Assembly (NCBI RefSeq): GCF_026262575.1
Contig: NZ_JAPKFL010000026.1
Location: forward strand, 17,905-81,904
Length of the DNA stretch: 64,000 nucleotides
Direction: 5' to 3'
Source of the DNA: Streptomyces marinisediminis
GTDB lineage: Bacteria > Actinomycetota > Actinomycetes > Streptomycetales > Streptomycetaceae
Positions within the stretch are counted from its first letter, which is position 1. Each line of letters starts with the position of its first letter. The position numbers were made by a program, and so were the translations under genes. Below are positions 36,539 through 45,123 of the stretch, in pieces. Under the pieces are notes generated by a model that searched no databases, was not told the origin of the DNA, and worked only from the letters and a program-made list of their open reading frames with translations.

Positions 36539-36919
36539 CTACTTCTTGCCCGGCTTCTTCTTGCCGGCGATGGCGCGACGCGGGCCCTTGCGGGTGCGGG
36601 CGTTGGTCTTGGTGCGCTGACCGCGGACCGGCAGGCCGCGGCGGTGGCGCAGGCCCTCGTAGTTGCCGATCTCGACCTTGCGGCGGATGTCGGCCTGGAT
36701 CTCGCGGCGGAGGTCACCCTCGGTCTTGAGGTTGGCGTCCACGTATTCGCGGATCTGGACCAGTTCCTCTTCGGAGAGGTCGCGGACGCGGGTGTCGGGG
36801 TTGACCCCCGTCGCGCCCAGGATCTCCCGGGACCGGCTGCGGCCGATGCCGAAAACGTAGGTGAGACCGACCTCCACGCGCTTGTCGCGCGGGAGGTCAA
36901 CGCCTTCGAGGCGTGCCAT
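36539..36919 (-). CDS. rpsM: 30S ribosomal protein S13
   Basis: 126 residues starting MARLEGVDLPRDKRVEVGLT. Helix-two-turn-helix segments and the signature RHRRGLPVRGQRTKTNARTR; the basic tail (RRAIAGKKKPGKK) contacts tRNA. Located in the 30S head. A 197-base gap with hairpins precedes it after rpmJ. Confidence 0.99.
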   Translation of the reverse strand: MARLEGVDLPRDKRVEVGLTYVFGIGRSRSREILGATGVNPDTRVRDLSEEELVQIREYVDANLKTEGDLRREIQADIRRKVEIGNYEGLRHRRGLPVRGQRTKTNARTRKGPRRAIAGKKKPGKK

Positions 36920-37116
36920 GGATGTGGCTCCTGGTGTATGTCACGGAGGTCTTCCGCAGCACCGTTCCCGTTAGGCCGTACGGCCCACGAGCCGGGTCCC
37001 CGGCCTCCGACCGGGGGTGTCGTCCCCACGCGAGGACGCGGGGGGTCGGGTGACTGCGTATGTACGTGTCGCGTGCGCGCGCGAAGAACTGCGGGTGCGA
37101 GGTGCGGGGTCGAGCG
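36920..37116 (-). other. Structured spacer between rpmJ and rpsM
   Basis: 197 bases inside the alpha operon without a gene. It includes an inverted repeat CCCCGG, 7 bases, CCGGGG in the middle and GC-rich pairings around GTCGTCCCC. It could hold an internal promoter or an autoregulatory RNA structure; neither is proven by the sequence. Confidence 0.4.
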
Positions 37117-37230
37117 TCAGCCCTGGCGCTGCTTGTGGCGCAGGTTGTCGCAGATGACCATGACCCGACCGTGGCGGCGGATCACCTTGCACTTGTCGCA
37201 GATCTTCTTGACGCTCGGCTTGACCTTCAT
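37117..37230 (-). CDS. rpmJ: 50S ribosomal protein L36
   Basis: 37 residues, too short for most gene finders. MKVKPSVKKICDKCKVIRRH with Cys 11, 14 and 27 and His 32: the zinc-ribbon (C+) form. Starts 55 bases after infA. Confidence 0.98.
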   Translation of the reverse strand: MKVKPSVKKICDKCKVIRRHGRVMVICDNLRHKQRQG

Positions 37231-37285
37231 GGGATTGAGGTTCTCCGGGTCAGGCCACCACCTCGGAACGAGGTGAGGGCACGAT

Positions 37286-37507
37286 CTACTTGTAGCGGTA
37301 GACGATCCGTCCACGCGTCAGGTCGTAGGGAGACAGCTCCACCACGACCCGGTCGTCGGGAAGGATACGGATGTAGTGCATCCGCATCTTGCCGCTGATG
37401 TGCGCGAGGACCTGGTGACCGTTCTGGAGCTCCACCTTGAACATCGCGTTCGGCAGAGACTCGATGACGGTGCCCTCGATTTCGATGGCCCCTTGTTTTT
37501 TGGCCAT
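37286..37507 (-). CDS. infA: Translation initiation factor IF-1
   Basis: 73 residues from ATG 37507 (MAKKQGAIEIEGTVIESLPN), the exact family length; an upstream ATG at 37522 is not conserved. One OB-fold (FKVELQNGHQVLAHISGKMR, RILPDDRVVVELSPYDL). Binds the 30S A site with IF-2 and IF-3. First gene of the infA-rpmJ-rpsM-rpsK-rpsD-rpoA-rplQ row. Confidence 0.99.
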   Translation of the reverse strand: MAKKQGAIEIEGTVIESLPNAMFKVELQNGHQVLAHISGKMRMHYIRILPDDRVVVELSPYDLTRGRIVYRYK

Positions 37508-37895
37508 GCCTGAGCGCTTCACCTTCCGGGGATCGGCTACCTGGGGTCGGTCCGGGCATACGGGTACACCTGGACCGACGCATCAGTCTACGCCACGCCG
37601 CCACGAAACCCGAAATCGTCAGTCTCCCCACCCCGCCACCCCCCGAAACGACCACTCCGCCCCCGGACCCGGAGCCCCGCACCCGGGGGCGATCACCCGG
37701 CCCCAAACCCTCCGACGCCTGCGGACGCGCCCCCACGCCCCGCCGCGGGCACCTGCGCAGGCCGGAGCCCCGGCGGTGGCCACCACTCCCCCGGCCCACC
37801 CGGCGCCCGCGGGCGCGGCCGCGGGCCGTGCCCCGCGCCCAGCCCCGGAAAGCGGCCTCCGCGGTTGCCGGCGGGGCGGGTGAGGGGCGAGCCCC
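37508..37895 (-). promoter_or_regulatory. Intergenic region with the probable infA/alpha-operon promoter
   Basis: 388 bases without a gene between map and infA. On the minus strand TAGACT (37590-37585) is a good -10 box about 80 bases before infA; the matching -35 region (TTCGGG at 18 bases spacing) is poor, so the promoter is tentative. Bases 37700-37890 are GC-rich with nothing recognisable. Confidence 0.4.
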
Positions 37896-38741
37896 TCAGC
37901 CCAGCGGGTCCGGCGCCGCCCGCACTCCCAGCTCGGCCAGCTTCGCCCTGCCCCCGTCCACCGCGGTCAGCACCAGCGGCCCCTCCTCGGTCAGCGCCAC
38001 GGAGTGCTCCCAGTGACTGGACCACGAGCCGTCGTCCGTCTTGACCGTCCAGTCGTCGTTCAGCACGTGCGTCTTCGCGGTGCCCAGCGAGAGCATCGGC
38101 TCGATCGCCAGGCACATCCCGGTGACGAGCTTGGGGTTGTGCCGCCCGACCAGCCGGCGCCGGTCGACGTAGTTCAGCAGGTGCGGGTCCATGTGCATCT
38201 CGCTGCCGATGCCGTGCCCGCCGTAGTCCTCGATGATCCCGTACCCGCCACCGGCCGGACGCGGCTGCCGGCGCACGTAGCCCTCGATCGCGCGGGAGAT
38301 CTCCACCAGCCGCGCGCCGCGGCGGAACGCGGCGATCCCGGCCCACATCGACTCCTCGGTGACCCGGCTGAGCTCCACCAGCTCCGGCGCGTGCCCCTCC
38401 CCGACGAACACCGTCAGCGCGGCGTCGCCGTGCCAGCCGTCGACGATGGCGCCCGCGTCGATGGAGATGACGTCGCCCGACCTCAGCACCGTCTCGCGGT
38501 CCGGGATGCCGTGCACGACGACGTCGTTCACCGAGGTGCAGATGTTGCCGGGGAAGCCGCCGTACCCCAGGAAGTTCGGCTTGGCCCCGTGCTCGGCCAG
38601 CACCTTCGCCGCGGCTTCGTCCAGGTCCTTCGTCGTGGCGCCCGGCACGGCCGCCTCCGCGCACGCCCGGTGCATGGCGGCGACCACCAGCCCCGCCGCC
38701 CGCATCTTCGCGATCTGCTCCGGGGTCTTGATCTCCACCAT
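37896..38741 (-). CDS. map: Methionine aminopeptidase, type I
   Basis: 281 residues from ATG 38741 (MVEIKTPEQIAKMRAAG), with AAAGG upstream. Removes the initiator methionine. Metal ligands: aspartates in ISIDAGAIVDGWHGDAA (about 98-114), His in DYGGHGIGSEMH (about 178), Glu in CLAIEPML (about 213) and Glu in SVALTEEG (about 250). The catalytic His is in GWHGD. Between adk and infA, the classic spc/alpha junction, but separated from adk by 248 bases and a terminator. Confidence 0.98.
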   Translation of the reverse strand: MVEIKTPEQIAKMRAAGLVVAAMHRACAEAAVPGATTKDLDEAAAKVLAEHGAKPNFLGYGGFPGNICTSVNDVVVHGIPDRETVLRSGDVISIDAGAIVDGWHGDAALTVFVGEGHAPELVELSRVTEESMWAGIAAFRRGARLVEISRAIEGYVRRQPRPAGGGYGIIEDYGGHGIGSEMHMDPHLLNYVDRRRLVGRHNPKLVTGMCLAIEPMLSLGTAKTHVLNDDWTVKTDDGSWSSHWEHSVALTEEGPLVLTAVDGGRAKLAELGVRAAPDPLG

Positions 38742-38934
38742 CGCGGCTGACGCCTTTCTGCTCCGCTCGCCCGGGCCGGGGGAACCGGCCCACATCCTCT
38801 CCACCATACGGCGCCCGCCCCGCGCGCCCTTCCCGCGCCCGTCCCGGCCGGACGACCCGGGCCCGCCGGCCCGCGCCACCCGCGCTGCCCGCACCCCGCG
38901 GCGGCCACCGCGCGCCCCGTGCCCGCCACGCACG

Positions 38935-38971
38935 CCGGACGGGCCGGACACCGTGTGTCCAGCCCGTCCGG
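38935..38971 (-). terminator. Terminator of secY-adk
   Basis: CCGGACGGGCCGGACAC and GTGTCCAGCCCGTCCGG form a 17-bp stem with one mismatch and a 3-base loop, 18 bases past the adk stop. The following 38742-38930 is GC-rich, and any map promoter there is not obvious. Confidence 0.85.
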
Positions 38972-38989
38972 AAGGGGTCAGCGGCGCGG

Positions 38990-39637
38990 TCAGCCCTTGA
39001 GGGCCGTCAGGGCGCGCTGGGTGACGTCGGCGACGGGGCCGAGCGCGGAGATCGTCGTCACCAGGCCCTGCGACTTGTAGTAGTCGATGATCGGCTCGGT
39101 CTCGCTGTGGTAGACCTCCAGGCGCCGCCGCACCGTCTCCTCGCGGTCGTCGTCCCGCTGGTAGAGCTCGCCGCCGCAGGTGTCGCAGACGCCCGGCTCC
39201 TTCGGCGGCGTGTACTCGACGTGGAAGATGTGCGCGCTGTCGTTGCGGCACATGCGGCGGCCGGCGATGCGCTTGACCACCTCGTCCTCGGGGACCTCCA
39301 GGTCCAGCACGGAGTCCAGCGCCTGACCGGCGTCCCGCAGCAGCTCGTCCAGGGCCTCTGCCTGGGCGAGATTGCGCGGGAAGCCGTCGAGCAGCCAGCC
39401 GGAGGCGGCGTCCGGCTGCTCCATGCGGTCCTTCGCCATGCCGATGGTGATCTCGTCCGGCACCAGGTCGCCGGCGCGCATGTACTCCTGCGCGCGGCGG
39501 CCGAGCTCCGTGCCCTGGGAGATGTTGGCGCGGAACAGGTCTCCGGTGGAGATGTGCGGGATGCCGAGATTCTTGGCGAGCAACGCGGCCTGCGTGCCCT
39601 TGCCCGCACCAGGCGGCCCAACGAGGACGATACGCAT
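38990..39637 (-). CDS. adk: Adenylate kinase
   Basis: 215 residues from ATG 39637 (MRIVLVGPPGAGKGTQAALL). Walker A GPPGAGKGT (7-15), AMP site (STGDLFRA), DGFPRNLAQAEAL and a long LID (about 120-165) holding three cysteines (RRMCRND, GVCDTCGGEL), as in Gram-positive enzymes with a metal-binding lid. Interconverts ATP, ADP and AMP. The start overlaps the secY stop by one base (TGATG). Confidence 0.98.
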   Translation of the reverse strand: MRIVLVGPPGAGKGTQAALLAKNLGIPHISTGDLFRANISQGTELGRRAQEYMRAGDLVPDEITIGMAKDRMEQPDAASGWLLDGFPRNLAQAEALDELLRDAGQALDSVLDLEVPEDEVVKRIAGRRMCRNDSAHIFHVEYTPPKEPGVCDTCGGELYQRDDDREETVRRRLEVYHSETEPIIDYYKSQGLVTTISALGPVADVTQRALTALKG

Positions 39638-40953
39638 CAGCGGAGGAACCCTTCGTAGTTGCGCTGCTGGAGCTGGCTCTCGATCTGCTTCACAGTCTCC
39701 AGGCCGACACCCACGATGATCAGGATGCTGGTACCGCCGAACGGGAAGTTCTGGTTCGCGCCGAACCCGATCAGCGCGACCGTCGGGACGAGGGCGATCA
39801 GACCGAGGTAGATCGACCCGGGCCACGTGATGCGGTTCAGTACGTAGCTCAGATACTCCGCCGTGGGGCGACCGGCCCGGATACCCGGGATGAAGCCACC
39901 ATACTTCTTCATGTTGTCTGCAACTTCTTCGGGGTTGAAGGAGATGGCCACGTAGAAGAAGGCGAAGAAGACGATGAGCAAGAAGTACGTGACGACGTAA
40001 ATCGGGGCATCCTGTGCCGCCAGGTTGCGCTGGACCCAGTCGGCCCAGCCGGATTGCGACCCGCTGAACTGGACGATCAGCGCGGGAATGTAGAGCAGCG
40101 ACGAAGCGAAGATGACGGGGATCACACCCGCCTGGTTCACCTTGAGCGGAATGTAGGTCGACGTCCCACCATATGAACGCCTGCCGATCATGCGCTTGGC
40201 GTACTGGACGGGAATGCGGCGCTGTGCCTGCTCGACGAAGACCACCAGGCCCACCATCGCGAGACCGACCAGCACCACGGTGCCGAACTCGATCCAGCCG
40301 TCGGCCAGCTCGCCCTGCTGCTTGATGGCCCACAGCGCGGCGGGGAACCCGGCGGCGATGGAGACGAACATCAGGATCGACATGCCGTTGCCGATGCCGC
40401 GGTCGGTGATCAGCTCACCGAGCCACATCACCAGCGCGGTGCCCGCGGTCATCACGACGACCATGGAGACGACGGTGAACACCGAGTCGTTGGGGACGAT
40501 CTGGTCGCCCACGGGGCAGCCCTGGAAGAGGGTGCCGCTGCGGGCGGTGGCCACCAGGCCGGTGCCCTGCAGGACGGCGAGGGCCACCGTCAGGTAGCGG
40601 GTGTACTGGGTGATCTTGGCCTGACCGGCCTGGCCCTCTTTCTTCAGGGCCTCCAGCCGGGGAATGACCACGACAAGGAGCTGCAGGATGATGCTCGCCG
40701 TGATGTACGGCATGATCCCGAGGGCGAAGATCGTGACCTGCAGCAGCGCGCCGCCGCTGAACATGTTCACCAGACCCAGGAGGCCGCCGTTGCCGTTCTG
40801 CGCGGCATCCAGGCAGATCTGGACGTTCTGGTAGCTGATCCCCGGGACGGGGATCTGGGCCCCCAGCCGGTAGAGCACGATGATGCCCAGCGTGAACAGC
40901 AGCTTCTTGCGCAGGTCGGGCGTCTTGAACGCCCGGGTGAACGCGCCGAGCAC
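39637..40953 (-). CDS. secY: Protein translocase channel SecY
   Basis: 438 residues from GTG 40953, with GGAGG 5-6 bases upstream (LGAFTRAFKTPDLRKKLLFT). Ten membrane segments are visible, from LLFTLGIIVLYRLGAQIPVPG to SIYLGLIALVPTVALIGF. Periplasmic plug region near FSGGALLQVTIFALGIMPYI. Forms the SecYEG channel. A strong terminator and 216 bases separate it from rplO, so it is probably expressed from its own promoter together with adk. Confidence 0.98.
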   Translation of the reverse strand: MLGAFTRAFKTPDLRKKLLFTLGIIVLYRLGAQIPVPGISYQNVQICLDAAQNGNGGLLGLVNMFSGGALLQVTIFALGIMPYITASIILQLLVVVIPRLEALKKEGQAGQAKITQYTRYLTVALAVLQGTGLVATARSGTLFQGCPVGDQIVPNDSVFTVVSMVVVMTAGTALVMWLGELITDRGIGNGMSILMFVSIAAGFPAALWAIKQQGELADGWIEFGTVVLVGLAMVGLVVFVEQAQRRIPVQYAKRMIGRRSYGGTSTYIPLKVNQAGVIPVIFASSLLYIPALIVQFSGSQSGWADWVQRNLAAQDAPIYVVTYFLLIVFFAFFYVAISFNPEEVADNMKKYGGFIPGIRAGRPTAEYLSYVLNRITWPGSIYLGLIALVPTVALIGFGANQNFPFGGTSILIIVGVGLETVKQIESQLQQRNYEGFLR

Positions 40954-41115
40954 GGTACCTCCTGCGGCCCCCGCGCCGTGGAGCGCGGGAGGGTGACGGT
41001 CTGTTAGGGACGGGGTGGCGACGGTGGTGACACTGCCGGATGACCCGCAGCAGGCGGCTGCGGGCCGGTGGGCAGTGCCCGTCACCTTACCGGCGCAGGG
41101 CCCGCCCGTGGAACG

Positions 41116-41155
41116 ACCAACCGGGGATGCCCGTTCCTGGGCATCCCCGGTTGGT
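41116..41155 (-). terminator. Strong hairpin between rplO and secY
   Basis: ACCAACCGGGGATGCCC and GGGCATCCCCGGTTGGT form a perfect 17-bp stem with a 6-base loop. It starts 14 bases past the rplO stop and lies inside the otherwise continuous spc cluster, so it ends or attenuates spc transcription before secY. Confidence 0.88.
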
Positions 41156-41169
41156 TCACGTCATCATGC

Positions 41170-41631
41170 TCAGACGAGCTCGGTGACGGAGCCGCCGGCG
41201 GCGGTGATCTTCTCCTTGGCGGAGCCGGAGACCTTGTCCACGGTCACCGTCAACGCCACGGAGAGCTCGCCGGTGCCCAGCACCTTGACGAGGCTGTTCT
41301 TGCGCACGGCACCCTTGGCGACCAGGTCGGCCACGGTGACCTCACCACCCTCGGGGTAGAGGGCGGCGAGCTTGTCCAGGTTGACGACCTGGTACTCGGT
41401 GCGGAACGGGTTCTTGAAGCCCTTGAGCTTGGGCAGCCGCATGTGCAGCGGCATCTGCCCGCCCTCGAAGCGCTCGGGAACCTGGTAGCGGGCCTTGGTG
41501 CCCTTGGTACCACGGCCAGCCGTCTTGCCCTTGGACGCCTCACCACGACCGACGCGGGTCTTGGTGGTCTTGGCGCCCGGAGCCGGACGGAGGTTGTGGA
41601 CCTTCAGCGGCTTCTCTTCCTGAGCAGCCAT
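41170..41631 (-). CDS. rplO: 50S ribosomal protein L15
   Basis: 153 residues. N-terminal Gly/Lys/Arg-rich extended arm (TRVGRGEASKGKTAGRGTKG) that threads into 23S rRNA, then the globular part with LPKLKGFKNPF. One base after rpmD; last gene before the internal terminator. Confidence 0.99.
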   Translation of the reverse strand: MAAQEEKPLKVHNLRPAPGAKTTKTRVGRGEASKGKTAGRGTKGTKARYQVPERFEGGQMPLHMRLPKLKGFKNPFRTEYQVVNLDKLAALYPEGGEVTVADLVAKGAVRKNSLVKVLGTGELSVALTVTVDKVSGSAKEKITAAGGSVTELV

Positions 41632-41632
41632 C

Positions 41633-41815
41633 TCAGTCGACCTCCTCGACCGTCACGAGGTGGCGCACGGTGTGCACCATGCCGCGCACCTCGGGGCGGT
41701 CCGCCTTGACGACCACGTCGTTGACGCGCTTGAGACCGAGGGTCCGCAGCGTGTCACGGTGGTTCTGCTTCGTGCCGATCACGGAACGGGTCTGGGTGAT
41801 CTTGAGCTGAGCCAT
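41633..41815 (-). CDS. rpmD: 50S ribosomal protein L30
   Basis: 60 residues (MAQLKITQTRSVIGTKQNHR). Small ferredoxin-like fold with the conserved TLRTLGLKRVNDVVV. Its ATG overlaps the rpsE stop by one base, giving coupled translation. Confidence 0.98.
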   Translation of the reverse strand: MAQLKITQTRSVIGTKQNHRDTLRTLGLKRVNDVVVKADRPEVRGMVHTVRHLVTVEEVD

Positions 41816-42420
41816 CACGCGCTCACCCCGGCACGGGCCCGCAGCAGGGCGGCGGGCGCGACGTCCTCCAGCGGCAGTCCACGGCGGGCGGCGATCTCCT
41901 CGGGGCGCTGCAGGCCCCGCAGAGCGGCCACCGTGGCGTGCACGATGTTGATCGGGTTGGACGAGCCGAGCGACTTGCTGAGCACGTCGTGGATGCCCGC
42001 GCACTCCAGCACGGCGCGCACCGGGCCACCGGCGATCACACCGGTACCGGGGGAGGCCGGCTTGAGCAGCACGACACCGGCCGCCTCCTCACCCTGGATC
42101 GGGTGCGGGATGGTGCCCTGGATGCGGGGGACCTTGAAGAAGTGCTTCTTGGCCTCCTCGACGCCCTTGGCGATGGCGGCCGGCACCTCCTTGGCCTTGC
42201 CGTATCCGACGCCCACGGTGCCGTCACCGTCGCCCACCACGACCAGCGCGGTGAAGCTGAAGCGACGACCACCCTTCACAACCTTGGCGACGCGGTTGAT
42301 CGCGACGACCCGCTCGACGTACGCGGTCTTCTCGGCGGCAGCGCCACCGTCCCGCCGGTCCTTACGGTCCCGCCGCTCGCCGCCACCGGCGCCGCCACCG
42401 CGGCGCTGGGGTCCAGCCAT
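41815..42420 (-). CDS. rpsE: 30S ribosomal protein S5
   Basis: 201 residues. N-terminal Gly/Arg extension (about 1-30), double-stranded RNA-binding fold with KVVKGGRRFSFTALVVVGD (the spectinomycin-site loop) and GKAKEVPAAIAKGVEEAKK. Important for decoding accuracy. 41 bases after rplR. Confidence 0.99.
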   Translation of the reverse strand: MAGPQRRGGGAGGGERRDRKDRRDGGAAAEKTAYVERVVAINRVAKVVKGGRRFSFTALVVVGDGDGTVGVGYGKAKEVPAAIAKGVEEAKKHFFKVPRIQGTIPHPIQGEEAAGVVLLKPASPGTGVIAGGPVRAVLECAGIHDVLSKSLGSSNPINIVHATVAALRGLQRPEEIAARRGLPLEDVAPAALLRARAGVSA

Positions 42421-42461
42421 TGGAATTACCTCTCTCTTTGTCCGCTAGCTACGGAACCGGC

Positions 42462-42845
42462 TCAGAACTTGAGCCCGGCCTCGCGGGCGGCGTCGGCCAG
42501 GGCGGCGATGCGCCCGGCGTACTTGTTGCCACCGCGGTCGAACACGACCGCCTCCACGCCCGCGGCCTTGGCCCGCTCGGCGACCAGCGCGCCGACCTGC
42601 TTGGCCTGGGCGCTCTTGTCACCCTCGGCACCGCGGATGGAGGTGTCCATCGACGACGCGGAGGCCAGCGTGTGGCCCGCGATGTCGTCGACGACCTGCG
42701 CCACCATGTGCCGGTTGGACCGCGTCACGACCAGACGGGGACGCTCGGCCGTGCCGGAGACCTTCTTGCGGACGCGGATGTGGCGCCGCTTGATGGCGGC
42801 CCGCTTGTACGCGTCGCCCTTGGCGATCTTCACGCCGAATGCCAT
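42462..42845 (-). CDS. rplR: 50S ribosomal protein L18
   Basis: 127 residues. Binds 5S rRNA. Basic start (KRRHIRVRKKVSGTAERPRL), LVVTRSNRHMVAQVVDD and the typical end FDRGGNKYAGRIAALADAAR with EAGLKF. Three bases after rplF. Confidence 0.99.
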   Translation of the reverse strand: MAFGVKIAKGDAYKRAAIKRRHIRVRKKVSGTAERPRLVVTRSNRHMVAQVVDDIAGHTLASASSMDTSIRGAEGDKSAQAKQVGALVAERAKAAGVEAVVFDRGGNKYAGRIAALADAAREAGLKF

Positions 42846-42848
42846 GGC

Positions 42849-43388
42849 TTACTTACCCGCCTTTCCGACCTTGCGGCGGATGACTTCGCCCTCGTACTTG
42901 ACGCCCTTGGCCTTGTACGGGTCCGGCTTGCGCAGCTTGCGGATGTTGGCCGCGACCTCGCCGACCTTCTGCTTGTCGATGCCCTCGACCTGGAAGCGGG
43001 TCGGCGACTCGACCTTGAAGGTGATGCCCTCGGGGGCCTCGACCAGCACCGGGTGGCTGAAGCCGAGCGCGAACTCGAGGTTCGAGCCCTTGGCCTGGAC
43101 GCGGTAACCCACACCGCTGATTTCCAGCTTCTTGACGTAGCCATCGGTCACGCCAGTGATCATGTTCGCCACCAGCGTGCGGGACAGGCCGTGCAGGGCC
43201 TTGTTCCGGCTCTCGTCGTTCGGGCGGGTGACGACAACAGCGCCGTCCTCGCCCTTGGCGACCTCGATGGGCGCGACGACGGTGTGCGAGAGGGAACCCT
43301 TGGGGCCCTTCACGTTGACCGTCCGGCCATCGATGGTGACGTCCACACCGGCGGGAACCTGGATGGGGAGCTTGCCGATTCGCGACAT
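42849..43388 (-). CDS. rplF: 50S ribosomal protein L6
   Basis: 179 residues from ATG 43388 (MSRIGKLPIQVPAGVDVTI). Two similar domains; the C-terminal rRNA-binding signature is PDPYKAKGVKYEGEVIRRK. Near the sarcin-ricin loop and factor-binding site. 23 bases after rpsH. Confidence 0.99.
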   Translation of the reverse strand: MSRIGKLPIQVPAGVDVTIDGRTVNVKGPKGSLSHTVVAPIEVAKGEDGAVVVTRPNDESRNKALHGLSRTLVANMITGVTDGYVKKLEISGVGYRVQAKGSNLEFALGFSHPVLVEAPEGITFKVESPTRFQVEGIDKQKVGEVAANIRKLRKPDPYKAKGVKYEGEVIRRKVGKAGK

Positions 43389-43411
43389 GGCTTTTCCTCC
43401 GTTCCCTTCCG

Positions 43412-43810
43412 TTACCAGACGTAGGCGAGGACTTCCCCACCCACGCCCTTCTTCTGTGCCTGCTTGTCGGTGAGGAGCCCGTGCGACGTGGAGATGATCG
43501 CCACGCCCAGGCCGCCGAGCACCTTCGGCAGGTTGGTGGACTTTGCGTAGACCCGAAGACCCGGCTTCGAGATCCGCTTGATACCGGCGATCGAGCGCTC
43601 GCGGTTCGGGCCGAACTTCAGCTCCAGGACGAGGTTCTTGCCCACCTGGGCGTCCTCGACCTTCCAGCCGGTGATGTAGCCCTCCTGCTGGAGGATCTCC
43701 GCGATGTGCGACTTGATCTTGCTGTGCGGCATCTCGACGGAGTCGTGGTACGCCGAGTTCGCGTTCCGCAGACGCGTGAGCATGTCTGCGATCGGATCGG
43801 TCATGGTCAT
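43412..43810 (-). CDS. rpsH: 30S ribosomal protein S8
   Basis: 132 residues (MTMTDPIADMLTRLRNANSA). Binds helix 21 of 16S rRNA and is the spc operon translational repressor in E. coli. Conserved STSHGLLTDKQAQKKGVGGE. It follows rpsZ only after a 235-base spacer, unusually long for this operon. Confidence 0.99.
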   Translation of the reverse strand: MTMTDPIADMLTRLRNANSAYHDSVEMPHSKIKSHIAEILQQEGYITGWKVEDAQVGKNLVLELKFGPNRERSIAGIKRISKPGLRVYAKSTNLPKVLGGLGVAIISTSHGLLTDKQAQKKGVGGEVLAYVW

Positions 43811-44045
43811 GTGATGGCCTTCGGCCTCTCTCGCCGGGGTTTCCTGTCTGCGCCGTCCCTCTCCCCGCTCGTGGCGGGACGGGTGCGGTGCGGGGACCTA
43901 CGGCGTAGTAAGCGACTTTGGCGGGCTGTCTGCCCGCGGGCGGTCTGGGGCGGCGGGGCGCCCAACCCACACAGCCTAAGCGATGTGCGGTCGGACGCCC
44001 GCCGCCCCGGTGCTCACCGAGAGTCCTGGCGTATCCCGCGCGGGA
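43811..44045 (-). other. 235-base structured spacer between rpsZ and rpsH
   Basis: No gene found. It holds the perfect palindrome ATCCCGCGCGGGAT (44033-44046, overlapping the rpsZ stop) and a CCCGC/GCGGG hairpin near 43866-43880. This is where S8 would be expected to act if spc control resembles E. coli, but S8 there binds further upstream, so the role is open. Confidence 0.45.
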
Positions 44046-44231
44046 TTACCAGGAGCTCTTGGTCACGCCCGGCAGTTCGCCGCGGTGCGCCATCTCGCGA
44101 AGGCACACGCGGCACAGCCCGAACTTGCGGTAGACGGAGTGCGGACGGCCGCACCGCTGGCAGCGGGTGTACGCGCGCACACCGAACTTCGGCTTGCGTG
44201 CGGCCTTGGCGATCAGAGCCTTCTTCGCCAT
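44046..44231 (-). CDS. rpsZ: 30S ribosomal protein S14, zinc type (S14Z)
   Basis: 61 residues, the short form with a CxxC-x12-CxxC zinc ribbon (RCQRCGRPH, GLCRVCLRE). Streptomyces usually also has a longer cysteine-free S14 controlled by Zur elsewhere. Three bases after rplE. Confidence 0.98.
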   Translation of the reverse strand: MAKKALIAKAARKPKFGVRAYTRCQRCGRPHSVYRKFGLCRVCLREMAHRGELPGVTKSSW

Positions 44232-44234
44232 ATG

Positions 44235-44798
44235 TCAGTTCTCCTTGAACGGGAAGCCGAGGTGACGCAGCAGGGCGCGGCCCTCCTGGTCGGTGTTCGC
44301 CGTGGTGACCACGGTGATGTCCATGCCCCGGACCCGATCGATCCTGTCCTGGTCGATCTCGTGGAACATGACCTGCTCGGTGAGACCGAAGGTGTAGTTC
44401 CCGCGTCCGTCGAACTGCTTCGGGGACAGACCGCGGAAGTCGCGGATGCGCGGCAGCGCGAGCGACAGCAGGCGGTCGAGGAACTCCCACATCCGGTCGC
44501 CGCGCAGCGTCACGTGCGCACCGATCGGCTGGCCCTCGCGCAGCTTGAACTGCGCGATGGACTTGCGGGCCTTGGTCACGGCCGGCTTCTGACCGGTGAT
44601 CGTGGCGAGGTCGCGGATGGCGCCCTCGATCAGCTTGGAGTCGCGGGCGGCGTCGCCCACACCCATGTTGACCACGATCTTGGTCAGACCCGGGATCTGC
44701 ATGACGTTCTCGTAGCGGAACTCGTCACGCAGCTTGTCCTGGATCTCGCCGCGGTAGCGCTGCTTCAGGCGCGGTGCGTTCGTGGTGGTGGCAGCCAT
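44235..44798 (-). CDS. rplE: 50S ribosomal protein L5
   Basis: 187 residues. Binds 5S rRNA and the P-site tRNA elbow. Segments IPGLTKIVVNMGVGDAARDS, GQKPAVTKARKSIAQFKLRE and LPRIRDFRGLSPKQFDGRGN. The start overlaps the rplX stop by one base (TGATG). Confidence 0.99.
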   Translation of the reverse strand: MAATTTNAPRLKQRYRGEIQDKLRDEFRYENVMQIPGLTKIVVNMGVGDAARDSKLIEGAIRDLATITGQKPAVTKARKSIAQFKLREGQPIGAHVTLRGDRMWEFLDRLLSLALPRIRDFRGLSPKQFDGRGNYTFGLTEQVMFHEIDQDRIDRVRGMDITVVTTANTDQEGRALLRHLGFPFKEN

Positions 44799-45121
44799 CA
44801 GATGTCCTCACCGGTCCGCTTGGCAACGCGGATCTTGTTGCCGTCCTCGTCGAAGCGGTAGCCGACGCGGGTGACGACCTTCTTGCCGTCCTGCTCCACG
44901 ACGAGCTGCACGTTGCTCACGTGGACCGGAGCCTCGGTCGTCACGATGCCGCCGGTCTTGGAACCGCGAGCGGTCTGGCCGGCCTTCGTGTGCTTCTTGA
45001 CCCGGTTGACACCTTCGACCAGGACCCGGTCCTCGCGCGGGTAGGCCTGGATGACCTTGCCCTGCTTGCCCTTGTCCTTGCCGGTGATGACCTGAACCAG
45101 GTCGCCCTTCTTGATCTTCAT
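44798..45121 (-). CDS. rplX: 50S ribosomal protein L24
   Basis: 107 residues from ATG 45121 (MKIKKGDLVQVITGKDKGKQ), matching the family length; a GTG two codons upstream (45127) is an alternative start. KOW motif within DLVQVITGKDKGKQGKVIQAY. Assembly initiator of the 50S subunit. Two bases after rplN. Confidence 0.98.
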   Translation of the reverse strand: MKIKKGDLVQVITGKDKGKQGKVIQAYPREDRVLVEGVNRVKKHTKAGQTARGSKTGGIVTTEAPVHVSNVQLVVEQDGKKVVTRVGYRFDEDGNKIRVAKRTGEDI

Positions 45122-45123
45122 GC

